Program-made: the position numbers and the translations under genes
The notes under the pieces: generated by a model
What the model saw: only the letters and a program-made list of their open reading frames with translations
Told to the model about the DNA's origin: nothing
Database searches by the model: none
Shown here: piece by piece, positions 1-6,510 of the stretch
How the letters are laid out: every line of letters starts with the position of its first letter
How positions within the stretch are numbered: the stretch's first letter is position 1
From: Alphaproteobacteria bacterium
GTDB taxonomy: Bacteria; Pseudomonadota; Alphaproteobacteria; Rhizobiales; Hyphomicrobiaceae
Assembly: GCA_005888525.1 (NCBI GenBank)
Contig: VBAB01000108.1
Location: forward strand, 1-22,243
DNA length: 22,243 nt
Reading direction: 5' to 3'

Positions 1-100
1 CGTCGCCCGTGACCTGCGACGGTCCGTGCAGAAAGCCCGCCCAGGGGCGGCCGGGGTGGTTGCGCTCGTAGGCGTGCACCTGGGAGTCTATCGTGACCAT
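1..100 (-). CDS. Amidohydrolase-family protein, N-terminal fragment (runs off left edge)
   Basis: Only the first 33 codons are in the window, reading leftward from an ATG at 98-100. The translation begins MVTIDSQVHAYERNHPGRPW. The I-D-x-x-x-H element resembles the first metal-binding strand of amidohydrolase_2 (TIM-barrel, metal-dependent hydrolases such as the ACMSD and 2-pyrone-4,6-dicarboxylate hydrolase group), where it typically reads D-S-H-x-H. A purine-rich AAAGG and a GAGAG stretch lie just upstream of the start. It follows the bicupin gene in the same direction with a gap of about 70 bp, so the two may be co-transcribed. The family call rests on a short segment; substrate and exact subfamily cannot be judged. 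Confidence 0.6.
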   Translation of the reverse strand, partial: MVTIDSQVHAYERNHPGRPWAGFLHGPSQVTGD

Positions 101-171
101 GACTCTCAACCTTTCATCTGATCGATGCGGCCGGCGCGCGTGCTAGCGCATTCGTACCGACGAAAATCTGT

Positions 172-951
172 CTACGCGGTTGCGTTCGCTCGTTTCGCTG
201 CAAGGGCCGGGAATTGCAGGACGAGCAGATCGAGTCCGGCTTGGCCCGCGACGACCCGGTAGGCACCCTCATCGGGCGAGACGAACGCGACCGAGTGCTG
301 CGGCAGCTCCGCGCCGTCGGCGACCATCGCACCGCCGGTGACCACCAAGTATTGCCCACCGCCATCGGCCGGCTCCGGCAGGGTGCGCGTGTGGCCCGGG
401 CCCAAACGATAGTGCCAGGCCGCCAGTCCGTCGGCTTCCTTGGCGAACACGGTTTCGATCAGGGGCTCGCGGCGACCCGCACGCTCTGCGTCGCTGGCGA
501 CGCCGAGGTCACCCTTGACCCGCGCCCGCTGGTTGCCCTTGACGAGCTTGTCGCGAGAGGCCGGCAGGTACTTGGCACCGGCGTCCCAGCGCTGGCGCAG
601 CGTGAAATACTTGACGCCGGAATCGGACGCCACGATCGGGCCGTAGGGTGTGTGGCCGTTGGCGTACTGGACCGTCAATGGACTGAGCGGATGCGCGCCA
701 ATACGGCCTTCACCCTCGACAAACACTTGAAACTGATTGTGGTCGTGGAAATGCGCCGGCGTCACCGCGCCAGGCGGCTGGATGACGAGGAAGCCTTGCG
801 GCAGACCGTTGTCGTTGACCTCGTTGCCGTGCAGGTAGACACCATGCTTGGGAGCCGCGCCGACGTATTCGGCGAGCGTGTAGTCACGCCCGTTGACGTG
901 CACTTGGCGCGACCGCCGCATCGCGGCGGCAGCTGACGACACCAGCAGCAT
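172..951 (-). CDS. Bicupin (double-stranded beta-helix) protein
   Basis: A 259-aa protein with two cupin-like halves. The first half carries a good cupin motif around residues 67-85: a cluster H-F-H-D-H-N-Q-F followed by V-F-V-E-G-E-G, typical of the metal-binding histidines of cupin motif 1. The second half (about residues 170-250) keeps the beta-rich pattern (W-H-Y, Q-Y-L-V-V-T-G-G) but lacks an obvious histidine triad, so only the N-terminal half probably binds metal. The ATG at 949-951 was chosen because a GGGAG sits 7 nt upstream; the reading frame extends further upstream to 1080, and another ATG lies at 921 without a ribosome-binding site. It lies between livF and an amidohydrolase gene, all on the same strand, which suggests a catabolic role such as a dioxygenase-like or sugar/aromatic-binding enzyme. 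The reaction is unknown. Confidence 0.72.
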   Translation of the reverse strand: MLLVSSAAAAMRRSRQVHVNGRDYTLAEYVGAAPKHGVYLHGNEVNDNGLPQGFLVIQPPGAVTPAHFHDHNQFQVFVEGEGRIGAHPLSPLTVQYANGHTPYGPIVASDSGVKYFTLRQRWDAGAKYLPASRDKLVKGNQRARVKGDLGVASDAERAGRREPLIETVFAKEADGLAAWHYRLGPGHTRTLPEPADGGGQYLVVTGGAMVADGAELPQHSVAFVSPDEGAYRVVAGQAGLDLLVLQFPALAAKRANATA

Positions 952-1096
952 GCAGCGTCTCCCAGGAGGGCAGATGGCTCTGATTTTTTTGCCGGTCCAG
1001 TCTAGCTGGTGGCAATGGGGACGCAAGGGCAACGGATCTAGGATGTAGGTTTGGGTCGAGCGTGAGCGCCGGCCGAACACAAGACGCGAGCAAGAC

Positions 1097-1128
1097 GCGT
1101 TGGGTCGTCGCTACGCTTGACCCAACGC
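1097..1128. repeat. REP-like palindrome, possible terminator after livF
   Basis: Perfect 10-bp inverted repeat GCGTTGGGTC / GACCCAACGC separated by 12 nt (GTCGCTACGCTT). It starts 10 bp past the livF stop codon. The GTTGGGT...ACCCAAC arms with a CGCTACGCTT-type loop resemble a palindromic element I have seen dispersed between genes in many proteobacteria; that family assignment is from memory. No long T-run follows on either strand, so strong Rho-independent termination is not assured. It could stabilise the 3' end of the liv transcript and separate it from the cupin gene. Confidence 0.6.
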
Positions 1129-1137
1129 TCGATGGCG

Positions 1138-1863
1138 TCACACTCCCAAATGCCGGTGCATCAGCTCGGGGTTGGCCTTGAGGGCAGCCGGGGTGCCCTC
1201 GAAGACGACTTCGCCCTTGACCAGAATGACGATGCGGTCGGCGATTGCCGTGACGGCGGCCACCGTCTTGTCGACGACGAGGGTCGCCATGCCGGTGGAG
1301 CGGATGAGGGCGACGGTCTTCCAGATCTCGTCGCGGATGATGGGCGCCAGGCCTTCCGTGGCCTCGTCCAGGATGAGCAGGCGCGGGTTGGTCAGCAGCG
1401 CACGGCCGATGGCGAGCATCTGCTGCTCGCCGCCGGAGAGCTGGTCGCCGCGATTGGTCAGCCGCTCGGCGAGGCGGGGGAACAGCTCCAGCACGCGCGC
1501 GGCCGTCCAGCTGGCGCCACTCGCCGGCCCGCCCCGCCCGGCGATTGCCAGGTTCTCCGCCACGCTCAAGCTCGCGAAGATGCCGCGGCCCTCGGGCACG
1601 TAGGCGATGCCGCGTCGGGCGATGGCGAAGGTGGGGAGCCGCGTCACGTCCTCGCCGTCGACCAGCACCGAGCCGCGCCGAGCCCGAACCAGGCCGACGA
1701 GCGTGCGGATCAGCGTGGTCTTGCCCATGCCGTTGCGGCCCATCAGGCCGATGGTCTCGCCCGCGCCGATGCGGACCGACACGCCACGCAGCACGTGGCT
1801 CTGGCCGTAGTAGGTGTCGAGCTCGCGGCCCTCGAGCAGCGGAGCTGGCGCGGGCGGAGGCAT
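1138..1863 (-). CDS. livF: HAAT-family ABC transporter ATP-binding protein LivF
   Basis: A 241-aa cytoplasmic ATPase of the branched-chain amino acid (LivF) type, the second nucleotide-binding subunit of the importer encoded here. Visible motifs are Walker A G-R-N-G-M-G-K-T at residues 42-49, the Y-V-P-E-G-R-G-I-F block characteristic of LivF, the signature L-S-G-G-E-Q-Q, and Walker B L-L-I-L-D-E-A-T-E-G-L. At the switch position the usual LivF V-E-Q-N is replaced by V-D-K-T. Length is normal for the family. The start ATG at 1861-1863 shares its A with the livG stop (TGATG), the usual sign of translational coupling; a GTG one codon upstream is a less likely alternative. The substrate may be an amino acid, amide, urea or small carboxylate, since HAAT systems vary widely. 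Confidence 0.93.
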   Translation of the reverse strand: MPPPAPAPLLEGRELDTYYGQSHVLRGVSVRIGAGETIGLMGRNGMGKTTLIRTLVGLVRARRGSVLVDGEDVTRLPTFAIARRGIAYVPEGRGIFASLSVAENLAIAGRGGPASGASWTAARVLELFPRLAERLTNRGDQLSGGEQQMLAIGRALLTNPRLLILDEATEGLAPIIRDEIWKTVALIRSTGMATLVVDKTVAAVTAIADRIVILVKGEVVFEGTPAALKANPELMHRHLGV

Positions 1864-2630
1864 CACACGTGGCCCCCGAGATAGGCGTCCTGCACAGCCG
1901 TGTTGGCGCGGATCGCCTCGGGCCTGCCCTCCGCCAGCACGGTGCCCTCGGCCATCACCGTCATCCAGTCGGCGACGGCGAACACGAAGTCCATGTCGTG
2001 CTCGATCAGCAGCAGGGCATGCTCGCGCGCCAGGCCCTTCAGCAGCGCCGTCATGCGCTGGGACTCCTCCGGTCCCATGCCGGCCAGCGGCTCGTCGAGC
2101 AACAGCACCTTGGGCCCGCTCGCCAGCGCCATGGCGATCTCGAGCTGGCGCTGCTCGCCGTGCGACAGGACGCCGGCAACGCGCGGGGCCGCGTCGGCCA
2201 AGCCGACATGTTGCAAGGCCCGCTCGGCCCGCTCGATCAGCACTGTTTCACGTGAAACCTCCCGCAGCAGGTGGCGCGCGGACGCACTGACCGCCTGCAC
2301 GGCGAGCCGAACGTTCTCCAGCACGGTCAGCGAGGCGAAGATGTTGGTGCGCTGGAACGAGCGCCCCACCCCGAGACCGGTCATGCGCCAGGACGGCGCG
2401 CCGGCCACGTCCCGCCCCATCAGCTCGATGCGGCCAGCGGTCGGTCTGATCTCGCCGGACAGCATGTTGACCAGCGTGGTCTTGCCGGCGCCATTGGGGC
2501 CGATCACGGCGTGCAGCTCCCCCTGGCGCAGCACGATGGAGACGTCGCGGACGGCCACCAGCCCGCCGAAATTGCGGGTGAGCCCGTACGTGGCCAGCAC
2601 CGGCGGCGTCGAAGGGCGTGCCTCAGCCAT
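1863..2630 (-). CDS. livG: HAAT-family ABC transporter ATP-binding protein LivG
   Basis: A 255-aa ATPase of the LivG type and partner of LivF. It shows Walker A G-P-N-G-A-G-K-T at residues 44-51, the LivG-typical F-Q-R-T-N-I-F segment, the signature L-S-H-G-E-Q-R-Q-L-E-I, Walker B V-L-L-L-D-E-P-L-A-G-M, and a standard switch histidine in L-L-I-E-H-D-M-D. The ATG at 2628-2630 is preferred: it overlaps the end of the permease gene by 8 nt (ATGGCTGA). A TTG start at 2648 would add six residues and is less likely. It sits in the middle of the operon, coupled to the permease upstream and livF downstream. Confidence 0.93.
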   Translation of the reverse strand: MAEARPSTPPVLATYGLTRNFGGLVAVRDVSIVLRQGELHAVIGPNGAGKTTLVNMLSGEIRPTAGRIELMGRDVAGAPSWRMTGLGVGRSFQRTNIFASLTVLENVRLAVQAVSASARHLLREVSRETVLIERAERALQHVGLADAAPRVAGVLSHGEQRQLEIAMALASGPKVLLLDEPLAGMGPEESQRMTALLKGLAREHALLLIEHDMDFVFAVADWMTVMAEGTVLAEGRPEAIRANTAVQDAYLGGHV

Positions 2631-4464
2631 TGGGGCCGGCCCCGGCAACGGTTGCCTTGGCGGGATCGGCAGGCGCGATCCGGCGGAGAATGCGCGGCAG
2701 GGCGATGCCGCTCAGGCCCTTCGGCAGGGCGATCACCACGAACAGCACGACCAGCCCTTCCACCAGCAGCTGGCGCTCGGTGATCAGTTGCGCAACCTCG
2801 CCCAGCGCCGTGTAGGCCAGCGCGCCGAGGATGGGGCCGTGCAGGGTGGTGAGACCGCCCAGCAGGATCATCAGCAGCGCCTCGGCCGAGCGGTGCCAGC
2901 CGATCAGCTCGGGGTTCACGAAACCCCTGTGCATGGCCCACATGTGGCCCGCCACGCCCGCCAGCATGCCGGCAATGGTGAAGGCGGCGAGCTTGTAGCG
3001 GTACGTGTCGAAGCCCAGCGCCTGCATGCGGTGCTCGTTGACGCGGATGCCCTCGAGCACGCGCCCGAACAGCGAGCGCAGGATGAGCACCAGGCCCAGA
3101 TACATGGCAGCCAGCAGGACCAGCGACACGTAATAGACGGCGTAGGGGCGCTGGCGCCTACTGAGCGGCAGCTGCCAGTCGAAGATCGAGAGCAGCGGCC
3201 GGGCCAGGAACGCGCCGTCGGTGCCGCCGCCGAGCTTGGTGTCGTGGAACAGGAAGAACAGCATCTGTCCGAAGGCGAGCGTCACCATGAGAAAGAAGAA
3301 GCCCCGCGTGCGCAGCGACAGGGCGCCGACGACCAGCGCCGCGAGCCCGGCGACCACCACCGCCAGCGGCAGCGTTACCAAGATCGACAGGCCCCGGCTT
3401 GCCGGCGTGACGAGATAGACGGTGTAGGCGGCAAGCCCGTAGAAGGCCGCGTGCCCCAGGCTGACGAGCCCCGTGCACCCCACCAGCAGCTGCAGGCTGA
3501 GCGCCAGCATGGCGGAGATCAGCGCGTAGGTGCCGAGCTCCACGTAATAGGGCGACACGAGGAGCGGGAGCACGGCTAGCAGCGTCGCCGCCAGTCCCAG
3601 CCCTATCAATCCCGACGTGCCGCGCGGAATCATGTGCGCTGCCCGAATCAGCACGTAAACGGCGAGCCCCGCCAGCTTTGGCGCGTAGCCTTTCCCCAGA
3701 GTGTCGACGAGGCCGATGACCAGCGCCGACCAGAACGCGCCGGAGACGGAGCCCAGCCCACCGATCACTACGACGACGAAGGAGATGATGAGGAAGCCGT
3801 CACCCATGTTGGGGTAGACGGAGTAGAGCGGGGCAGCCAGCACGCCCGCGACCAGCGCCAACGCCGTGCCGATGGCGAATACGGCCATGTGCACGCGCCG
3901 CGCATCGATGCCCAGCACGTCGACCATCTCGGGTTTCTCCGCGGCGGCGCGGATCACGGCTCCCATCCTGGTGCGCTCGATCCACCAGAACATCGCGAGC
4001 GCAAGGGCGAGGCAGATGCCGATGACGGCGAAGCGATAGGCGGAATAGCTGAATCCGGCAGTGATCGGCACCGAGAAATCGAGCAACGAGGGCACTGGCA
4101 CGGAATAGAAATCGTTGCCGACGAGAAGCGAGCGCGCCTCCTCGAACAGCAAGATGAGTGCGAAGGTCAGCAGCACCTGGTCGAGGTGCTCGCGGGCGTA
4201 GAAGTGGCGGAAGAGCCCACGTTCCAACACGAGGCCCAGCGCAATGCCGGCGGCGACGGCGACCGGCAGGGCGAGCCAAACCGAGCCCCATTGCCGGGCG
4301 ACCAGGAACGCCACGTAGGCACCGATCATGAACAGCGAGCCGTGCGCCAGGTTGATGATGCCCATGACGCCGAAGATCAGCGTCAGCCCGCTGGCGATGA
4401 GAAAGAGCAGCAGGCCGTATTGGACTCCGTTGAGGAGCTGTGCGAGCAGGCCCGGGAAATCCAT
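2623..4464 (-). CDS. livHM: Fused LivH-LivM branched-chain amino acid-type permease
   Basis: A 613-aa inner-membrane protein joining the two permease subunits that are normally separate. Residues about 1-285 match LivH (opening F-P-G-L-L-A-Q-L-L-N-G-V-Q-Y-G, then G-V-M-G-I-I-N-L-A-H-G-S and the G-G-L-G-S-V-S-G-A block). Residues about 300-595 match LivM (G-C-T-G-L-V-S-L-G-H-A-A-F-Y-G and a second cytoplasmic coupling loop near A-L-G-F-D-T-Y-R-Y-K). The junction at roughly residues 270-300 keeps a hydrophobic LivH C-terminus and runs on in frame with no stop or frameshift visible. The ATG at 4462-4464 was chosen because it gives the normal LivH start; the longer frame to 4506 begins inside a GC-rich palindromic repeat. 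It forms the transmembrane pore for the substrate delivered by LivK, powered by LivG and LivF. Confidence 0.92.
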   Translation of the reverse strand: MDFPGLLAQLLNGVQYGLLLFLIASGLTLIFGVMGIINLAHGSLFMIGAYVAFLVARQWGSVWLALPVAVAAGIALGLVLERGLFRHFYAREHLDQVLLTFALILLFEEARSLLVGNDFYSVPVPSLLDFSVPITAGFSYSAYRFAVIGICLALALAMFWWIERTRMGAVIRAAAEKPEMVDVLGIDARRVHMAVFAIGTALALVAGVLAAPLYSVYPNMGDGFLIISFVVVVIGGLGSVSGAFWSALVIGLVDTLGKGYAPKLAGLAVYVLIRAAHMIPRGTSGLIGLGLAATLLAVLPLLVSPYYVELGTYALISAMLALSLQLLVGCTGLVSLGHAAFYGLAAYTVYLVTPASRGLSILVTLPLAVVVAGLAALVVGALSLRTRGFFFLMVTLAFGQMLFFLFHDTKLGGGTDGAFLARPLLSIFDWQLPLSRRQRPYAVYYVSLVLLAAMYLGLVLILRSLFGRVLEGIRVNEHRMQALGFDTYRYKLAAFTIAGMLAGVAGHMWAMHRGFVNPELIGWHRSAEALLMILLGGLTTLHGPILGALAYTALGEVAQLITERQLLVEGLVVLFVVIALPKGLSGIALPRILRRIAPADPAKATVAGAGPNG

Positions 4465-4493
4465 GCGGTCCGTCGTCGGAGGGAGGGCCAAGT

Positions 4494-4580
4494 CCCCTCT
4501 CCCCATGCTCCTTCCAGCATCGGGAGAGGGTTAGGGTGAGGGGCCCGACCCTCTCCCCGTGAAGCACGGGGAGAGGGAGA
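4494..4580. repeat. GC-rich nested palindromic repeat, copy 1 (inside liv operon)
   Basis: Two neighbouring hairpins. The first pairs CCCTCTCCC plus ATGCT (4495-4509) with AGCAT plus GGGAGAGGG (4516-4530), with one C-C mismatch. The second pairs CCCTCTCCCCGT (4549-4560) with ACGGGGAGAGGG (4566-4577). A TTAGGGTGAGGGG linker lies between them. The same arms and linker recur at 12317-12421 and 13594-13716. It fills most of the gap between livK and the permease gene, where it could stabilise the livK message or partly terminate transcription. Confidence 0.85.
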
Positions 4581-4587
4581 CATCACA

Positions 4588-5781
4588 TTAGACCAGCTTG
4601 CAGCCCGTGCCGGGGTCAGCCAGGTTCTCGGCGGCGATGCCGACCACCTTGTTCTGACCGCCTTCGGCTTTGCGCAGATAGATGTTCTGCGTGACGTTCT
4701 GCGCCGGCGACATGGAGATGGGACCGCGCGGCGAGTCGATCTTGGCTGCCCGCAGCGCCTTGTAGAGGTTGGCCTCGTCCTCGATCTTGCCGTTGACGGC
4801 CTCGAGACCCAAGGCCAGCAGCTGCGCGGCGTCGTAACCTTGGACGGCGTAGACGTCGGCATCGCGGCCGGCCTTGTCCTTGAAGGCCCGGCGGAAGCCG
4901 ATGTTCTTCGGGTTGTCGAGCCCGTCGCCGTAGTGCAGCCCAGTCTCGACGCCCTCGGCAGCGGCGCCTTGCGCTTCGAGCGTACCCTCGGTGAGGAACC
5001 CCGAGCCGCACAGCGGTGCCTTTAGGCCGGCGGCCGCGTATTCCTTGACGAATTGCACCGCGCCGCCACCGGCGAAGAATGCACCGACCACGTCGACATC
5101 GAGCCCCGGAATCTGGGCGAGCAGAGGCTGGAAGTTGGTCTGCGGGAACGGCAGCGTCAGGTTGGGCAGCATCTGGCCGCCGCCCTTCTCGAACGCCTCC
5201 TTGAAGCCGGCGCCGCTTTCAGCTCCTGCCGCATAGTCCCATGTCACCCACACGCTTTTCTTGTAGCCCTTCTTCGCCGCGGCCACGCCCATTCCGTAGG
5301 CCGGCTGCCAGTTGCTGAAGGACGTGCGGAACACGTTCTTGGCACATAGGTCGCGGGTGACGGCATTGTTTCCGGCATTGGGGACGATCGTCAGCGTTCC
5401 GCTCTCGGACACCACCTTGTGGATGCCCATCTGCACGCCCGAGTGCACCGTGCCGATGAGCACGTCGACCTGGTCGCGCTTGACGAGACGGTCGGCGTTC
5501 TGCGGCGCGTTCTCTGGCTTGGACTCGTCGTCGAGCTTGATGAATTGAATCTCGCGGCCGGCGAGCTTGCCGCCCTTCTCCGCGAGCAACACCTCGATGG
5601 CGAACGTTATGTTCTCGCCGAGCTTGGCGAACGTGCCCGAATAGGGGAGCATCAGGCCGACCTTCAAGGGCTTGGCCTGCGCGATGGCCCAGCCGGTCGG
5701 AACCGTCGAAGCAGCGGCGAGCGCGGCGCCGCCCTTGATGACGCCACGGCGCGAAACGCGGCGCTTGGTTGCAGCAGTCAT
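4588..5781 (-). CDS. livK: HAAT-family ABC transporter substrate-binding protein (LivK-like, Tat signal)
   Basis: A 397-aa periplasmic binding protein of the Peripla_BP_6 (leucine-binding) type. The N-terminus carries a twin-arginine signal: S-R-R-G-V-I-K at residues 10-16, a hydrophobic A/G-rich stretch, and a likely cleavage after A-I-A-Q-A near residue 36. The mature part starts K-P-L-K-V-G-L-M-L-P-Y-S-G-T, the classic opening strand of the family, and continues with G-T-V-H-S-G-V and N-A-G-N-N ligand-pocket regions. The ATG at 5779-5781 was selected because GGGAGGA lies 6 nt upstream; the longer open frame to 5907 overlaps the GNAT gene and is spurious. It is the first liv gene and lies 49 bp after the acetyltransferase gene. 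The ligand cannot be deduced. Confidence 0.94.
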   Translation of the reverse strand: MTAATKRRVSRRGVIKGGAALAAASTVPTGWAIAQAKPLKVGLMLPYSGTFAKLGENITFAIEVLLAEKGGKLAGREIQFIKLDDESKPENAPQNADRLVKRDQVDVLIGTVHSGVQMGIHKVVSESGTLTIVPNAGNNAVTRDLCAKNVFRTSFSNWQPAYGMGVAAAKKGYKKSVWVTWDYAAGAESGAGFKEAFEKGGGQMLPNLTLPFPQTNFQPLLAQIPGLDVDVVGAFFAGGGAVQFVKEYAAAGLKAPLCGSGFLTEGTLEAQGAAAEGVETGLHYGDGLDNPKNIGFRRAFKDKAGRDADVYAVQGYDAAQLLALGLEAVNGKIEDEANLYKALRAAKIDSPRGPISMSPAQNVTQNIYLRKAEGGQNKVVGIAAENLADPGTGCKLV

Positions 5782-5830
5782 TGCAGTCCTCCCTGAGTTC
5801 GCTCGGGACGATATAGCCGATCGAAATGGC

Positions 5831-6316
5831 CTAGGATACGACGAAGCGCTGTTCGATGCGCTCGATGCCGTCCGCATGGCCGCGGGGTGCCTCCGTATAG
5901 GGCGCAAAGCCGCCCAGGACGCGGCGCCAGAAGGCTATGGCGCCCTGGTTGTTGGCGAGCTCTTCCAACCGCCAGGGCCCCGGGAAGCGGGTCAGCAGCT
6001 GGCGTGCGAAGGAGAGGCCGATGCCACGTCGGCGCCACCGGTTGACGATGAAAAACTCTGCAATCTCATGGCGGCCCTCGCCTGCGTCGAGCCGCACCAG
6101 GGCGAAGCCGGCGATCTCGCCGCCGACCTTGGCCCACCATGCCGAGCGCCGTTCTCCCTCGCCCCAGTAGGCGTTGAAGCGGCTGTAGGGAAATACGCCG
6201 CCGACAGGCTGCGCGCCGGTAAATCGGGACATGTCGTAGATGTAGAACTGCAGATAATGCCAGAGCACGTCCCTCTCGCTCGGGGTCACCTGCTCGATCC
6301 TGACTTGTGGCGTCAT
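5831..6316 (-). CDS. GNAT-family N-acetyltransferase
   Basis: A 161-aa predicted acetyl-CoA-dependent transferase. The core motif A is visible around residues 86-105: F-F-I-V-N-R-W followed by R-R-R-G-I-G, the Q/R-x-x-G-x-G/A pyrophosphate loop, then a helix ending L-L-T-R-F. Motif B resembles E-E-L-A-N-N-Q-G-A-I-A-F-W-R-R, with the usual N...A-x-x-F-Y/W pattern. The ATG at 6314-6316 is used; a GTG at 6334 is possible, and neither has a strong ribosome-binding site. The gene stops 49 bp before livK on the same strand and is divergent from the CoA-transferase gene, so it may lead the transporter transcript. The acetyl acceptor is unknown. Confidence 0.88.
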   Translation of the reverse strand: MTPQVRIEQVTPSERDVLWHYLQFYIYDMSRFTGAQPVGGVFPYSRFNAYWGEGERRSAWWAKVGGEIAGFALVRLDAGEGRHEIAEFFIVNRWRRRGIGLSFARQLLTRFPGPWRLEELANNQGAIAFWRRVLGGFAPYTEAPRGHADGIERIEQRFVVS

Positions 6317-6381
6317 GTCGGCGCTCGGCGGCACGTTGCAGCGGGCGGTCTCTCGGCACGCTGGCAGCGACGTTAGCGCAT

Positions 6382-6397
6382 TTTCGCAATTGCGAAA
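6382..6397. promoter_or_regulatory. Perfect 16-bp palindrome in divergent promoter region (candidate operator)
   Basis: TTTCGCAATTGCGAAA is a perfect inverted repeat with no spacer, located about 65 bp upstream of the GNAT start and 115 bp upstream of the CoA-transferase start, in the only divergent gap of the left block. Its AT-rich centre and length fit a dimeric repressor or activator site. The TTTCGCAA half-site loosely recalls the TTTGCAAA half-sites of short-chain acyl-CoA regulators (ScfR/RamB type); that comparison is from memory. Confidence 0.5.
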
Positions 6398-6510
6398 GGT
6401 TCGGCATGCGCTCCGCGCAACGTTCTACGGTATGTTGACTCGCTTGATCATTCCTCGCGACAGAGACTGCGTTCGTACTAGACACACGCACGACAACCAC
6501 GGATACCGCC

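Noticed and set aside
214..936. Long plus-strand reading frame opposite the cupin gene
   Set aside because: It is the antisense shadow of the cupin coding region, with arginine-rich low-complexity translation and no family features.
1900..3579. 559-codon plus-strand reading frame opposite livG and the permease
   Set aside because: GC-rich antisense frame; the minus strand has clear Walker motifs and membrane segments in the same DNA.
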